From: Melieria omissa
Taxonomy: Eukaryota; Arthropoda; Insecta; Diptera; Ulidiidae
Length of the DNA stretch: 64,000 bases
Assembly (NCBI GenBank): GCA_963971225.1
Contig: OZ020267.1
Location: 92,307,648 to 92,371,647, forward strand
Reading direction: 5' to 3'
Part shown: piece after piece, positions 1 through 10,746 of the stretch
Layout: each line of letters opens with the position of its first letter
How positions within the stretch are numbered: the first letter of the stretch is position 1
Translations under genes and position numbers: made by a program
The notes under the pieces: model-generated
The model's database searches: none
The model's input: the letters and a program-made list of their open reading frames with translations, nothing else
Told to the model about the DNA's origin: nothing

Positions 1-845
1 CACAATTGTCCACAAGCAAAAGAAATAAATTAAAAGAGGCTGGCTTTACCATCTTCTTCACAGACGGGTCAATCCAAAATAATCAAACAAAGGCAGCCTT
101 CTACTAGGAGGAGTCGGGAACCTTAAAACAGTTCTTTGACGATAAAACCACGTCGTCTATGACAGATGAATTGGTAGCTATAGAGAATGTTATTGACTAC
201 GCGATCGCATACCAACAGGATAAAATAGCAATCATGACGGACAGCAAGGCGGGAGCGCTAGCACTTAAAAGCACAGAATCAACAAATTACATCAGTAAAC
301 TGGAAATACACTTCATACCTGGCCACTGCAACATCCACCAAAATAACGTAGCGGATTACGCGTCAAGAAACGCCAACATCAACGGAGAAAAAATCAATCT
401 GAAATGGACAATCACTGATGCCAATAGAGAAATTGAAAACTTATTATGGCAGTGTTACTCTGTCAGTGTTGATAAAGGGAAAAACTTCTATAAAATGTTT
501 CCAAATTTAATTAAAAAATCATGGTTCCACAAAAACAAAAGACATCAGCATCACGAGTAAAGACAGTAAATAGAATTCTTTCAGGTCACACCTTCTCCAA
601 AACAACATTCGCGAAATTGAAAGTATGTAGTTAACTCAGCGGACTGCGAAACTTGCGGAGTACCAGAGGACGCTGACCACGTACTGTTCAATCGCACAAT
701 TTATAACAACAGCATATACAATTACCCGCTACTACTGAAACATAATGTAACTTCAGACTTCATTGGACATGAAGGAATAAAATCAATCAGCACCTGGTTA
801 GCCTTCCTCAACGAAAATAGCAAAGTAAATCCGATATTTTGTTCC
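1..845 (+). pseudogene. LINE ORF2 3' end: RNase H and zinc motif (I-type clade), truncated by window edge
   Basis: A non-LTR retrotransposon ORF2 tail that would have degraded the RNA strand during reverse transcription. Reading on the plus strand, an RNase H domain is visible: FTDGS near 57-74, a TDSKAG block near 237-254, and HFIPGHCNIHQNNVAD near 309-356, carrying the acidic and histidine positions of the fold. An in-frame TAG occurs near 105 and the longest open stretch is 159-560. After a frame change, a Cys-rich segment (CETCG...DADHVLFN) near 640-695 resembles the C-terminal CCHC-like motif of I-factor-type LINEs. The remnant fades near 845. The reverse transcriptase part lies outside the window. 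The clade is a judgement from RNase H style; decay is certain. Confidence 0.75.
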
Positions 846-1579
846 TTTTGAACAATGTAATCAAAAATTACATTTCATTTCTGCATTGGAGGTGAAATTT
901 GCACATTTTGTGGTGAAAGTGGTCAAATTATTATAAGACAGGGTTGACATTTTTGTTATCGATGGTGAATATAGAAATGTATTAAGATGGGAAATGTTTG
1001 TAATGATTATGATCTCATTAAAATTATTTCATTCAGTTCAGTCGCATCAAAGAAATTTAATAATGAATACGAAAATGTTCTTCTGAACACATTCATCATC
1101 TTTTGATTAAATTATCGTGTTGTGAGTTTATATTACCAATCGAAATGAATAAAAACATATTTTTAGTACGTATTAAGAGCTCTGAAGATGCACGACATTA
1201 CTATAACACACAAATTTCGAAATAATTTATTGCAAGAAACTTTGTCGTTCGCATTTTACCTTGTACAATAACAAAATTACCTTGATATTGATTCAGATTG
1301 TTTTATGTTTTTATCATGAAATTATTTTTAGGAAAGAAAAATTGAAATTTTTATTCAAATGTCTATTTTAATCAATTGTGGTAATAACTATTGTATTTCT
1401 CCAGTAATTTTACAGTTTTGTTAAGATATTTAATCTTTGAAACATTTCTTTATTTCTTGATTGGAAAGAGCAGTCAGAAAATTAGGCATAAAATTTACTC
1501 CCAAAACCAACAGAAAATCGTTATGGGGTAGCACTGCTTGTGCGGCAACACTGCCACTAGTGTCCGGCCAAAAAAGAGT
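846..1579. other. AT-rich noncoding stretch
   Basis: I see no coding sequence, RNA gene or repeat structure here. It would be Ddc intron if the next Ddc exon lies left of the window. Confidence 0.5.
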
Positions 1580-1587
1580 GGCGCTAC

Positions 1588-1829
1588 CAAGGCACATTTA
1601 ATAAGGTAGTGGTGGCAACACAGCTGCTTAAACTTTTTTCTTCTGATTTTCTTTTGATTTCTTCTGATTCTCTTTTGGCTTTTCGCGAATGGGCATCCTC
1701 ATTGTCAAAAATTGGTAAAATTGTTTTTGTGTTGCTTGTCTTTTGATTTGATTTTGACAAGCAGGATGCCCAAAAGCACTAACAAAATACATGGGAATCG
1801 TAGTGCCATCACCTTATTAATACACCTTG
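1588..1829. mobile_element. MITE with 8-bp TSD GGCGCTAC
   Basis: A 242-bp nonautonomous DNA transposon. Its ends are imperfect inverted repeats: the left begins CAAGGCACATTTAATAAGGT, and the right end read in reverse begins CAAGGTGTATTAATAAGGT. The 8-mer GGCGCTAC stands at 1580-1587 and again at 1830-1837, a duplication length typical of the hAT and P superfamilies. There is no coding capacity. A partial relative lies at 4796-4934. Confidence 0.75.
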
Positions 1830-1911
1830 GGCGCTACTTAGGATTTACTTTGGAAAATAGAATAGACATTTAACAAAAATTTTTATTTCCTATCAACCAT
1901 CAACTTTCAAC

Positions 1912-2689
1912 CAGTGATGTTAACTAATTTTGGAAAAATCCCTACGCGACTTGAAAAAAATCCCTACTTTTCCCTACGCTGTCCAGCAATTTTCCCTACG
2001 AAACTCCCTACACTTATTTTCCAAGTATTTTGTAATATTTAAGGTTTTTTTAATTTTTTTGTGAATAAAAGTCGCAATAGTAAACACCATAACATTTATT
2101 AATTCTTCTTTTAATTCATTTGCAACATGAAAACAACAAAACAAAGTTGTGCTTTGTACTGAGATACGATTTAAAACATGGAAACATAACAACATAAAAA
2201 AATTGTGCTTTGCACTGAGATACCATATCATCACATTAAAAAAAATCAGTACAAAAATTACACTAAGACTAATTATTTATGGTCATACTACTCAGTGCAT
2301 GCAATTTTCTTAAAGTGCTGTTCTTTACATTGAAAATTTACACAGGTGATATTTTCGCCTTCTAAGTAAAAGCGAATTATACAAATTGAAGTCAAATTGT
2401 CATAGCTTGATGTGTTCCTTTTTTGTTCGAAAATATTCTTACAGAGTCTGCATTAGAATGTGGTAGTGCCGAAACATATTTGGCCAACTTTGCCAAATTG
2501 GGAAACAACATTTGATCGTTAAAATTTTCAGTTTGACTAATTTGACTTCAAAATTTTCCATAACCAGGGTTGTTTGAAAATTCCCTACATTTAGTGAATT
2601 TTAAAAAATCTGTCATTTTTTCCCTACGCACACAATTTTTGCTAAAATTCCCTACATGTAGGGAATTTTCCCTATAGTTAACATCACTG
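1912..2689 (-). mobile_element. hAT-type element remnant with 8-bp TSD CTTTCAAC
   Basis: The ends are inverted CAGTGATGTTAACTA (1912-1926, mirrored at about 2674-2689), and the target duplication CTTTCAAC occurs at 1904-1911 and 2690-2697. Both features are typical of hAT transposons. On the minus strand near 2270-2525, a decayed stretch reading LPHSNADSVRIFS resembles the C-terminal hAT dimerisation domain, with stops on either side. Repeated CCCTAC motifs crowd both subterminal regions (about 1940-2010 and 2575-2670). It is an internally deleted, inactive copy. Confidence 0.75.
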
Positions 2690-2941
2690 CTTTCAACTCT
2701 AATGTTCTCTTCAATCATCTTCAATCTCACCATGCAACACAGAATATGATGATAAGCAACACTGAACAGCAACCCCCATCGGGCTGCCAATAATTTAAAA
2801 TTTCATAAAATAATCTTTACAAATGGCTTTATATTCTCAACGAATAGGCCAAATAATTCTCGTCATCGAGTAACTTAAACCTTTAAAAAAAAAAAAATTA
2901 ATGTGTATTAAACCTAAAGCAAATTAATCGGGAGCACTTAC

Positions 2942-3176
2942 CCATGTAAAGCCAATGCAGGCAATGGCACCGCTCAGCATGTCAGCAACAATAGCCGGGT
3001 AGGAGTTGGCAGTGGGAAAGTACGCGTGGAACTTGGGACTGTGCCAGTGAGTAACGCCAGGCATAATGACGCGCTCAATATCCTTCATAACGTCCTCCCA
3101 AGAATCAGGCTGCTGGGGCGCGCTGTCTGGAATTAATGGCCGCAAATAGCCAGGCTTCACGTCTGGCAGTACGCGC
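2942..3176 (-). CDS. Ddc: Dopa decarboxylase, internal coding exon (third coding piece)
   Basis: Ddc is a cytosolic PLP-dependent aromatic L-amino acid decarboxylase. It makes dopamine from L-DOPA and serotonin from 5-HTP, serving cuticle hardening, pigmentation and neurotransmission. This 235-nt exon starts after TTTTAG at 3177 and ends with TGG directly before GTAAGT (2941-2936). The translation starts [11 protein letters not shown] once the split codon is restored from the upstream exon. It continues through [17 protein letters not shown] and [20 protein letters not shown] to [10 protein letters not shown], very close to the Drosophila enzyme, including the conserved FHAYFPT substrate-pocket segment. 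The PLP lysine lies in a later exon outside the window. As far as I recall, Drosophila has no intron after GFTW, so that one may be extra. No stops or frameshifts, so the exon looks functional. Ddc rather than the paralogous tyrosine or histidine decarboxylases is favoured by the near-identity and by the upstream exons. Confidence 0.95.
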
Positions 3177-3292
3177 CTAAAATCGTAGATCAAAGAATGA
3201 TAGAATCCAGCAATACCAAATCAAGCTTTATAGACCTTGATCCCATATGTTTGTATATACGCATATATTTAGGCATAGTAAAATAATAAAGA

Positions 3293-3589
3293 GCCGCCGT
3301 GGCTCAGTTGGTTAGTACGCGGTCCAACGAGTCGAATGCAGAGCGACGCAAGTTCGAACACTGCTCGTTTTCTCTTTCGGTGGCTGTCTTCTCAGCTGGA
3401 AATGGCAAACCTCTGAGAGTAAAAATTGCCTATGAAAAAGCTCCCAACCTGCCGTTCGCAACCGGCATAAAACTGTAGGTCCCTTCCCCCCGCGTACAAA
3501 TTCACACGCACAACACGGGTGGTTGCGGGAAGCTAGGCCTTAGTCTCGCGTAAGCGGGCTGTCGTGCCAATCAATTATAATTATAAATT
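3293..3589 (+). mobile_element. tRNA-derived SINE copy 1
   Basis: The copy begins GCCGCCGTGGCTCAGTTGG, a tRNA-like head containing a good pol III A box (TGGCTCAGTTG) and B box (GTTCGAACAC). A shared body follows (CGGCATAAAACTGTAGG, then GGGAAGCTAGGCCTTAG), and the tail is AATTATAATTATAA. Near-identical 13-mers AAAATAATA(A/G)AGA flank it at 3280-3292 and 3590-3602, the expected LINE-style target duplication. This copy lacks the roughly 30-bp segment after the B box that other copies carry. Confidence 0.9.
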
Positions 3590-3660
3590 AAAATAATAGA
3601 GAAGTCTATTAAAAACTCTTTCTCTCTGAGCAAACAAAATTTTTTGAAATTAGGAAAATT

Positions 3661-4714
3661 ACACGGTGCAACACTGAAAATACACCTGACAAATTACATA
3701 GTGTAGGGTGTTTATATGGTCGAATAATGCATAAAAATATTTTTGTTATATTTTTTGTACCCTCCAAATTTTATTTATTTACAAAAAACCGTTTTTACAA
3801 ACTTTCCGCGGTAATCTATGAATATCTCAGTAATTTTTTTAACGATTTTCAATATGTAATATGTTTTCGAAAGAGCATTGTCAGACCTTTCGAATGATGT
3901 ATGTCAATTCATTGTTTAAACAAATGAGTAGTAAGTTTTTATCGCATAAACCTTGAAAAAGTGATTTTTTTCTCAATTTTTTAACTTTAACCAGTTTTTA
4001 TTGCATAATGAAACAAAAAAATTAATAAAGTTAGGTAATATTCTGAAAGAAGATTTGTTTACGAACAAATTGGTGTATTGCTTTATTGAATTGGACCAAA
4101 ACTGCGGAATCTACGCAATTTTTTCGTAACTAGAAAATAAAGCCTTGAATATGTATTCATTTGAGATTTAAATAAAAATTTAAGACGAATTCATTGTACA
4201 CACTGCAATACACATGATAGGCTTTATTTTCTAGTTACGAAAAAATAGCGTAGATTCCGCAGTTTTGGTCCAATTCAATAAAGCAATACACCAATTTGTT
4301 CGTAAATAAATCTTCTTTCAGAATATTACCCAACTTTATTAATTTTTTTGTTTCATTGTGCAATAAAAACTGGTTAAAGTTAAAAAAATTGAGAAAAAAA
4401 TCACTTTTTCAAGGTTTATGCGATAAAAACTTACTACTCATTTGTTTAAACAATGAATTGACATACATCATTCGAAAGGTCTGACAATGCTCTTTCCAAA
4501 ACATATTACATATTGAAAATCGTTAAAAAAATTACTGAGATAATCATAGATTACCGCGGAAAGTTTGTAAAAACGGTTTTTTGTAAATAAATAAAATTTG
4601 GAGGGTACAACAAATATAACAAAAATATTTTTATGCATTATTCGACCACATAAACAGCCTACAGTATGTTAATTGTCAGGTGTATTTCATTTTTTGTTTT
4701 TTGTAGCACAGTGT
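3661..4714. mobile_element. Foldback element with about 480-bp inverted arms
   Basis: The sequence from about 3661 to 4145 is repeated in inverse orientation from about 4221 to 4714, leaving a loop of about 75 bp (4146-4220). Matching landmarks are GGTCGAATAATGCATAAAAAT on the left and its complement near 4631-4648, and the motif TTGCGTAGATTCCGCAG-like pair near 4095 and 4250. The outermost bases are ACACGGTGC and GCACAGTGT. No convincing target duplication was found. No coding capacity. The long near-perfect palindrome suggests a fairly recent element or ongoing arm homogenisation. Confidence 0.8.
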
Positions 4715-4795
4715 TATTACTCGTCTTCCCCATGATTATTATTATCGATGGGGATAGTGCACTGCTTCCCCATGATACAATAATAAAGGTAGTGT

Positions 4796-4934
4796 CAAGG
4801 CACATTAATAAGGTAGTGGTGGTAACACAACTGCTTAAACATTTTTCTTCTGATTTCCTTTTGAGTTCTTCTGATTTTCTTTTGCGTTTTCGCGAATGGG
4901 CATGCTAATTGTCAAAAATTGGTAAAATTGTTGT
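4796..4934 (+). mobile_element. Partial copy of the MITE seen at 1588-1829
   Basis: The left terminus CAAGGCACATTAATAAGGT and the following roughly 120 bp match 1588-1730, including TTTTCGCGAATGGGCAT and GTCAAAAATTGGTAAAATTG. The right half and right terminal repeat are missing. From 4935 to about 5790 I see nothing further. Confidence 0.7.
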
Positions 4935-6094
4935 ATTATTGTATTCCGGGAGAAAGTCAGAATGACAATGCCGTATACAGAGTGTTGCTTATAATGAGGG
5001 GGAAATTTTCACAAATAGGGGAAAAATTCGTACTTTAAATTGCCCTGTAAGTGATAAGACAAGATAAGTTATGGACCTTTAGATGGACATGTTATGTTTA
5101 AAAAAAATAACAGTTGTAACGCCTAGATGGATATTTATTTAGTGATAATTTTTTGTTTAAATTTTTTATGCGGAAATAGATCTGACTTTTGAAAAACAAT
5201 CGTATCATGTATCATGCGTCTTCCCGAAAAAATAATAAAAAGGTCGGGGGTTGAAGAAGTTGACAGATTTCTACGTCCATTTAACTGACGTGTATAAGTC
5301 TGCATAAATAAGAAAAACTGAAATTATTCTTCGAAAATTTGGTAATATGTAGGACTAAGCAATGCCGGGCAATATATGTATATATGTAGAATTCTCCAAT
5401 AACTGCAGAATAACAAGAAAGTATTCGAGGATGTATACAATCGCAGCATTCTCTGATATTTAATATACAATTTTAAAAGCTTTTGTTAAGAGTTAGGTTT
5501 ATCATTCACAGTTTCTTAAAAACCCCTTTAAGCTTTTAAGAGCTGGTTAACAAAACTTTTTCAATTCAATTTTTCAGTCAACTATATATTTTAAAACTAT
5601 CGCTTTGGGAAGCAAGAGATCTAGATGTGATTCAATTCAGAAAGAGCTTCAGCTATAATAATTTAAAAACTGATGAAACAGATTCACTTATCCCCTTATT
5701 ATGGTTGGCAACCTAACTCTGGGGAGATGAGGCAACTGAACTTCTTTGATATTAAGAGTCGCAACTTTTTCTAGTCGTCCTTTCAGTGATGACATACCCT
5801 TATTTTGAGCTTTTGAAAACTGACATTTCAAAAACAATTTTCTCAAAACCATAGTATAATTATAAAGTAGTCTAACTTGAACTCTCCCCTCTTTTGAGTA
5901 CAAATTTTTTGAAATTTCTTTCACAATTTTTAATTTTGATGTACAAAATTTGTCAACAGAAAACATAGGCGCATATTGATTTGACCATCAATACAATGAT
6001 TTGACGTTCATACAATTTTCTGTCAATTTTTGTAAACAAAATAGAAATACATTAGAAATACTCTCTCAGGTTAGACTACTTTTTTATTATACTA

Positions 6095-9032
6095 GATTAG
6101 ATTAGATTAGATTTGGGATTCGGACAACACCTGCCCGAGACAATGCGTCCAAGTAGTGAACTATTGTGTCATGTCCCTCTACGTTACTGGAGGAGTTCGT
6201 GTCCTCCAATGTTATCTAGGAACTCCTTTAGTTTCCTTAGATTCATTTCAGACAAATCTCTCGTCTGTATTACCTCCTTCCCTAATATTCGCTTTCTTGC
6301 GTGTATTAGGGCAGGGCATTCAGTTATAATATGTATAGAAGTCTCTTCTTCTTCCATACAAAATCTGCAAAGTTCGCTGTCCGTTAGTCCCAGACGCGCC
6401 TTATGCATATTTAGCAGACAGTGTCCACTTAGCATCCCCGTCATGACCCTGACCTCCTTTCTGCTTAGGTCAATTAGGTACCTGGATTTCCTTTCCGAGT
6501 AGGCTGGAAAGAAAAGCTTGGAGCATCGTTGCCCCATTGTGTTCGACCATTTGTGGTTTGCTCGATTAATGAATTCCTGTTTAACACAATGTCTGTAATG
6601 AGACTTGCTAACACCGATGATTGGTTCAGGTCCGTAGGGCCGGCTAGCAGCCCCATCCTTTGCCAATCTGTCCGCTTCCTCATTACCATCGTGCCCACAG
6701 TGCGCAGGGATCCAGTGTATTATCACTTGGTTTTCCCTTGAGAGATCCTGGAGAACATTTGCTGTCTCCCAGACCAGTTTGGAGTCAAATGTCATCGAGC
6801 CTAGGGCCTAGATTGCCGCCTGGCTGTCTGACATTATGATTATCCTTTTCCTTCTAACATTGAGTGTTAGTAATTTCCTGGCACACACATTTATGGCAAA
6901 GACCTCAGCCTGAAAAATCGAGGCTTTGTCCCCAAGACTTACAGAAGACTGGAAACCGGAGCTAAATATTCCTGCCCCTGTTCCTTCTTCTGTCTTGGAC
7001 CCATCGGTGTACCAGACAATGTCCTCACACGTGAGACTGATCTTTTTATCAGCCCAGTCCAACCTGTGAGGTATATACGTTGCGTAACTTTTTCTGAAGA
7101 GGTGCTTCTGGGGCATCTGGTCCAGAGGCATCCAAAAGCCTCCATCCCGCCTCCTGTCCCTCAGCAGAGATCGGTGGCTGATTGCCTGTGCATCCCTTGG
7201 TATGGATCCATTATGCATCAGCATGTGTGTGCTATTGGTTGCTGCCATCTGCACATTCATTTCCAGCGGTAGCATTCCCAATATAACATTGAGAGCTGCA
7301 GTTGGAGTGGTTCTGAGACATCCTGTTATACAGGTATTCGCTAGTCTTTGTAGTTTCTCTAGCTTAGTCGCAGTTGTTACATCTGTGGTTTTCTTCCACC
7401 AGACTATCGCTCCATAAGTGATAGTTGGCAGAATTACTAGGGTGTAAATCTTCTGAAGCCATTTCGGCCTCAGACCCCAGTTTTTCCCACAGATCCTCTT
7501 GCAGCTCCAGAGAGCATTACCTGCTCTTGTAAGCATGCGATCTACGTGGGGTATCCAGTTCAATTTACTGTCTAGAGTTACCCCTAGGTACTTAACCTCC
7601 TTCGAGTAGTTAAGTTCTTTACCAAAGATCCTAACCTGTCTTAGGTTTAATTTCCTTTTAAGAGTGAAAGGCACTACAATGGTCTTATCTGGATTCACAG
7701 ACAGTTTCTGTCTGACGCACCAGCACTCCACTGTGTTCAACGCGTTCTGGAGCAAGTCTGAGACGATTTGTCCATCTCTGCCCCTGACTGCGATTACTAG
7801 GTCGTCTGCATATGCAATGACTTCATGTCCCTGCTCTGTAAGTGAGTGGATTAGTCCGTCAACGACCACAGACCACAGCAGCGGGGATAGGACTCCTCCT
7901 TGGGGACACCCCCTTGCTGTTTTTGCAGAGAGCTCTACCCCCCCTAAGCTGGACCGAATCACCCTGCTTTCGAGCATTGATGATATCCATCTTATGAGAG
8001 TGGTAGGCACCTGGAAGTCTTCTAGCGCTGTTTCTATCGCTTCGAAGGTCGTGTAGTTGAAGGCCCCTTCAATGTCTAAGAAACCTGCATGGCAGATCTC
8101 CTTCACTTCCAGGGACTTCTCAATTTTGCCTACCAGCACTGATAGGGCCGTTTCTGTGGATCTACCTTTCTGATAGGCGTGTTGATTCGTGCTAAGGGGA
8201 CACCGGGTTAGAATTTCTTCCCTCAGGAAGCGGTCAACAACCTTTTCCAGTCCCTTTAGCACGAAGGGCATTAGGCGTATTGGCCTGAAGGATTTAGGGT
8301 CCTTTTTGTTGGATCTTCCAGGTTTCGGCAAATAGATCACATTTATTGCTCTCCAGGCCTCTGGAATATATCCATATGCTAGACTGCATGAGTATATCTT
8401 TGCTAGAATAGGCGCTAGTATATTCATTCCCTTCTGCAAGAGTGCCGGGAAAATGCCATCTCTTCCCGGTGCTTTGTACGGGGCGAATGATTCCAGCGCC
8501 CATTTAACTATTTGCGCATTGCACACGGCTTTGGCCGTTCTCCAATCTTCCCTACTTGTACAATACGACTGTCCTGTACTGTCAATCAGAGGATCGGCTG
8601 TCAATATGTTCGATCCCGGGAAGTGTGTATTAGTGAGTAGGACAAGCGATTCCATCTCACTTTTTGTGGAGGACCCATCTACATCCACTAGAGTTCCGAT
8701 TGGACAGGATTTTTCCATCGAGAGGATCTTCTGTAGCCTGCAACTGGAGGACATATCTGATACGTCCTCACAGAAACGCCTAAAAGATTCCCTCTTGGCC
8801 TTCCTGATCTCTTGATTGTATTTAGTGAGGGTCTGGGAGTAGGTCTGCCAGTCATTATTGCGCTTAGCTCTGTTGAACAGTTTCCTTACTTCCTTCCTTA
8901 GCTTGCTAAGGTGACCGCTCCACCATGGCGTCTGCCTCTTAAAGGTCTTGGTCTTTAGGGGACAGTTTTCTTCATAGGCATTGAGGATGGATCCCTTGAG
9001 CGTTGTCGAGGCCCTTTCCAATCTGTCTATGG
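6095..9032 (-). mobile_element. 5'-truncated LINE (R1/LOA-like, with RNase H)
   Basis: A non-LTR retrotransposon in antisense orientation, with 10-bp target duplications TATTATACTA at 6085-6094 and 9033-9042. Its 3' tail, on the minus strand, is a run of AATCT-type pentamers (6095-6115) rather than poly(A). The 5' end stops upstream of the reverse transcriptase, so the endonuclease is missing, as expected for target-primed insertion with truncation. It lies inside the right terminal repeat of element X. Confidence 0.9.
6184..9032 (-). pseudogene. LINE ORF2: reverse transcriptase, RNase H and zinc motif, one in-frame stop
   Basis: The frame is open for over 900 codons apart from one TAG near 6808, making this the best-preserved transposon protein in the window. 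From the N-side: a connector before the RT, RT core with FRPIRLMPF, DIEGAFNYTTF, GCPQGGVLSPLLW and the catalytic AYADDLVIA, then the thumb. Next comes RNase H: WYTDGSKTEEG, the glutamate in FQAEVFAI, IIMSDSQAAI interrupted by the stop, and IIHWIPAHCGHDGNEEAD. The C-terminal CRFC...HIITEC motif has C-x2-C-x8-H-x4-C spacing. The sole disruption suggests a relatively young insertion. The endonuclease and ORF1 are absent. Confidence 0.9.
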
Positions 9033-9398
9033 TATTATACTATGCCCAAAACATGAAAGCCTTCTTCTTTGTTTGCATTAACCCACTTATAGCTGGTGCA
9101 TCAAAAAATCAATTTCATTATTGGTGTAGTGCTTTGCAGAAAATTCTTTGTTAGAGAAAAGCTCGTATTTATGGGCAACTGTGACTTATAACGCCCGGAG
9201 CTAAAGTTAAGAGTCTGCATTATTCGCTGCATAATTATTGGTATTGCCATGTGCTCGGCATTTTTTCCGCGATCAAAATTTTACAACACAAAAATATTTT
9301 CGCTTTTACGTTTTGAGTGGGTTTAAAAATATTCTCTCAATGCCAAAACAAAATTGAATTTCAAATGCTATGTTTCAAAATAAGGGTATGGGGTGACA

Positions 9399-9955
9399 CA
9401 TGATGAAATAAACAAGGTGAAGCGAGTAGCTGACAGTTTTGTCAACCCATACCCTTATTTTGAAACATAGCAATTGACAACCAATTTTGCTTTGACATTG
9501 AGAGAATATTTTTAACCCCACTCAAAACGTAAAATCGAAAATATTGTGTTTAAAAATTTTCATTTGTAAAATACGCGTTTAACTTCTTCTCCTAAAGTAA
9601 GAGAGTCAAGAATTTTAATTTTCTTTCTGTAATTGAATTTGTTTGTTTCACATATTATGTTTTTTTACATGTTTTACATAAATGTTAATCGTTTTTTAGT
9701 AAAGCATGTTACGTTGTGCTACGACATACCTATTTATTTTTGGTTTCATATTTCGGAATAATCTTACCTAGAACGCACTACAATAATAATAAAATTGATT
9801 TTTTGATACACCAAGCATAAGTGGGTTAAAGCGAAGAAAGAAAGAATGAAAGTCTTATGTTTTGAGAGAATTTATTTTGAAAACGTCAGTTTTTCAAAAG
9901 CTCTCTTGTCAAAATAAGGGTCATCTACTCGCTTCACCTTGTTGATTTCATCATG
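9399..9955. mobile_element. Inner P-like MITE with 8-bp TSD GGGTGACA
   Basis: A 557-bp foldback-like element with P-element-type ends: CATGATGAAATAAACAAGG at 9399 and the mirror ending CATCATG at 9955. GGGTGACA at 9391-9398 and 9956-9963 is a perfect 8-bp duplication. Its body matches the outer element, so a copy jumped into a member of its own family close to that element's terminus. No ORF. Confidence 0.8.
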
Positions 9956-10149
9956 GGGTGACAAAACTGTCAGCTACTTGCTTCACCTTGTTTATTTCAT
10001 CATGGTGTTCTACATTCCAATTGTCGCAAATTGTTGTCAAAAATATTCCGTTAAACAAAAAGCTAGTGGAATTGAAATCGGAAAGCAGCAAAACGAAAAC
10101 AAACAACGAAAATAATTTAAACATCGTGTTAAATCAAACTAATAAATTC

Positions 10150-10490
10150 ATTTTTAATCAGGGGAAAGCAGAAGACTGCTGACCAGAGCAAAATGCTCTT
10201 GGAGGACAATGCGGACATCGTGAAGGGATTCTGTAAAGGCAAATAAATGGAAGAATTTAACACAGTCGCTGAACGGGCAAGGACCACCAACAAAAAATAT
10301 AACGGAATGGAAAAAGGTGAAAAGCAAATTAAATCAATTCATTTTGTAAAATTTTCTGCAATCATAGACCTGGGGTGTTTGGGAAAGTGAGGTAAGAAGG
10401 AAGCTGGCGTATAATAGAAAAGAAGCTTAAGCGACCGGCGGTGGACCTTTTAAGAAGCACACACTTTCCGAAATGGAAAGGCGGTTGCCT
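10150..10490 (+). pseudogene. Myb/SANT-like (zeste-type) protein of a PIF/Harbinger element
   Basis: Harbinger transposons carry a second gene for a Myb-like DNA-binding partner of the transposase. Here fragments in two frames read DNADIVKGFCKGK, then GPPTKNITEWKK, then VWESEVRRKLAYNRKEA and ATGGGPFKKHTLSEME, in the family order. Between WKK and TW there is a 51-bp GT...AG segment (10317-10367) that behaves as a small intron. At least two stops and a frameshift show that it is dead. The family assignment rests on the GPPTKN..EWKK and ATGGGPFKK signatures. Confidence 0.7.
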
Positions 10491-10746
10491 TTTCTACCGA
10501 TGGCTGATAGCCTCCTTCGGCAAGAAATCGCAAAGCCATCGCCAATTTCAATTCTGGCGGGATGGAGCATTTCCGAAGAAATGCTACTTTGTTAAGACGG
10601 TTCTGAGCAATAAACCTTAAATTTTGAACATAACTGAAATAACTTTTACTAGTTACGAAGAATCTGGCACTTCCGTCGGATTGATGTGTTCTCGCAAAAT
10701 TCTGCTCGTTCTCAAGCAATAATGCCAATAAAATAACTAAACTCAT
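10450..10746 (-). pseudogene. HARBI1-like nuclease N-terminal fragment (PIF/Harbinger transposase)
   Basis: A 98-codon frame with a hydrophobic start (MSLVILLALLLENEQN), then IPPELKLAMALRFLAEGGYQPSV, matching the conserved helix ahead of the DDE core in HARBI1-like nucleases. The catalytic part is missing. It converges on the Myb-like gene at 10150-10490 and overlaps its tail, so a deletion has probably fused the two gene remnants. No terminal repeats were recognised. Confidence 0.6.

Larger units (their letters stand above)
5850..9044. mobile_element. TIR element X with 8-bp TSD, host of the LINE
   Basis: The left end reads CATAGTATAATTATAAAGTA and the right end, read in reverse, CATAGTATAATAAAAAAGTA; both continue into GTCTAAC(C/T)TGA. 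The 8-mers CTCAAAAC (5842-5849) and CCCAAAAC (9045-9052) flank it with one mismatch. Without the LINE, element X would be about 250 bp. It has no coding sequence. Superfamily is hAT or P by duplication length. Confidence 0.65.
5795..10004. mobile_element. Outer P-like MITE, split by three later insertions
   Basis: The right terminus ends with CATCATG at 10004, and read in reverse it begins CATGATGAAATAAACAAGG, close to the classic P-element inverted repeat. The surviving element parts are about 5795-5849, 9045-9398 and 9956-10004. Its left arm (ACCCTTATTTTG... at 5798) mirrors the right arm of the inner copy, so both are the same family. The extreme left terminus is lost. Inserted in it are element X (5850-9044) and the inner P-like copy (9399-9955). 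Confidence 0.65.

Noticed and set aside
2548..2790. Short minus-strand frame as a possible next Ddc exon
   Set aside because: It does not resemble Ddc after GFTW and lies inside or next to a hAT-type remnant; no acceptor in proper phase was found.
6113..6502. Plus-strand open frames across 6113-8815
   Set aside because: They are shadows of the LINE ORF2 on the minus strand and have no recognisable domains.
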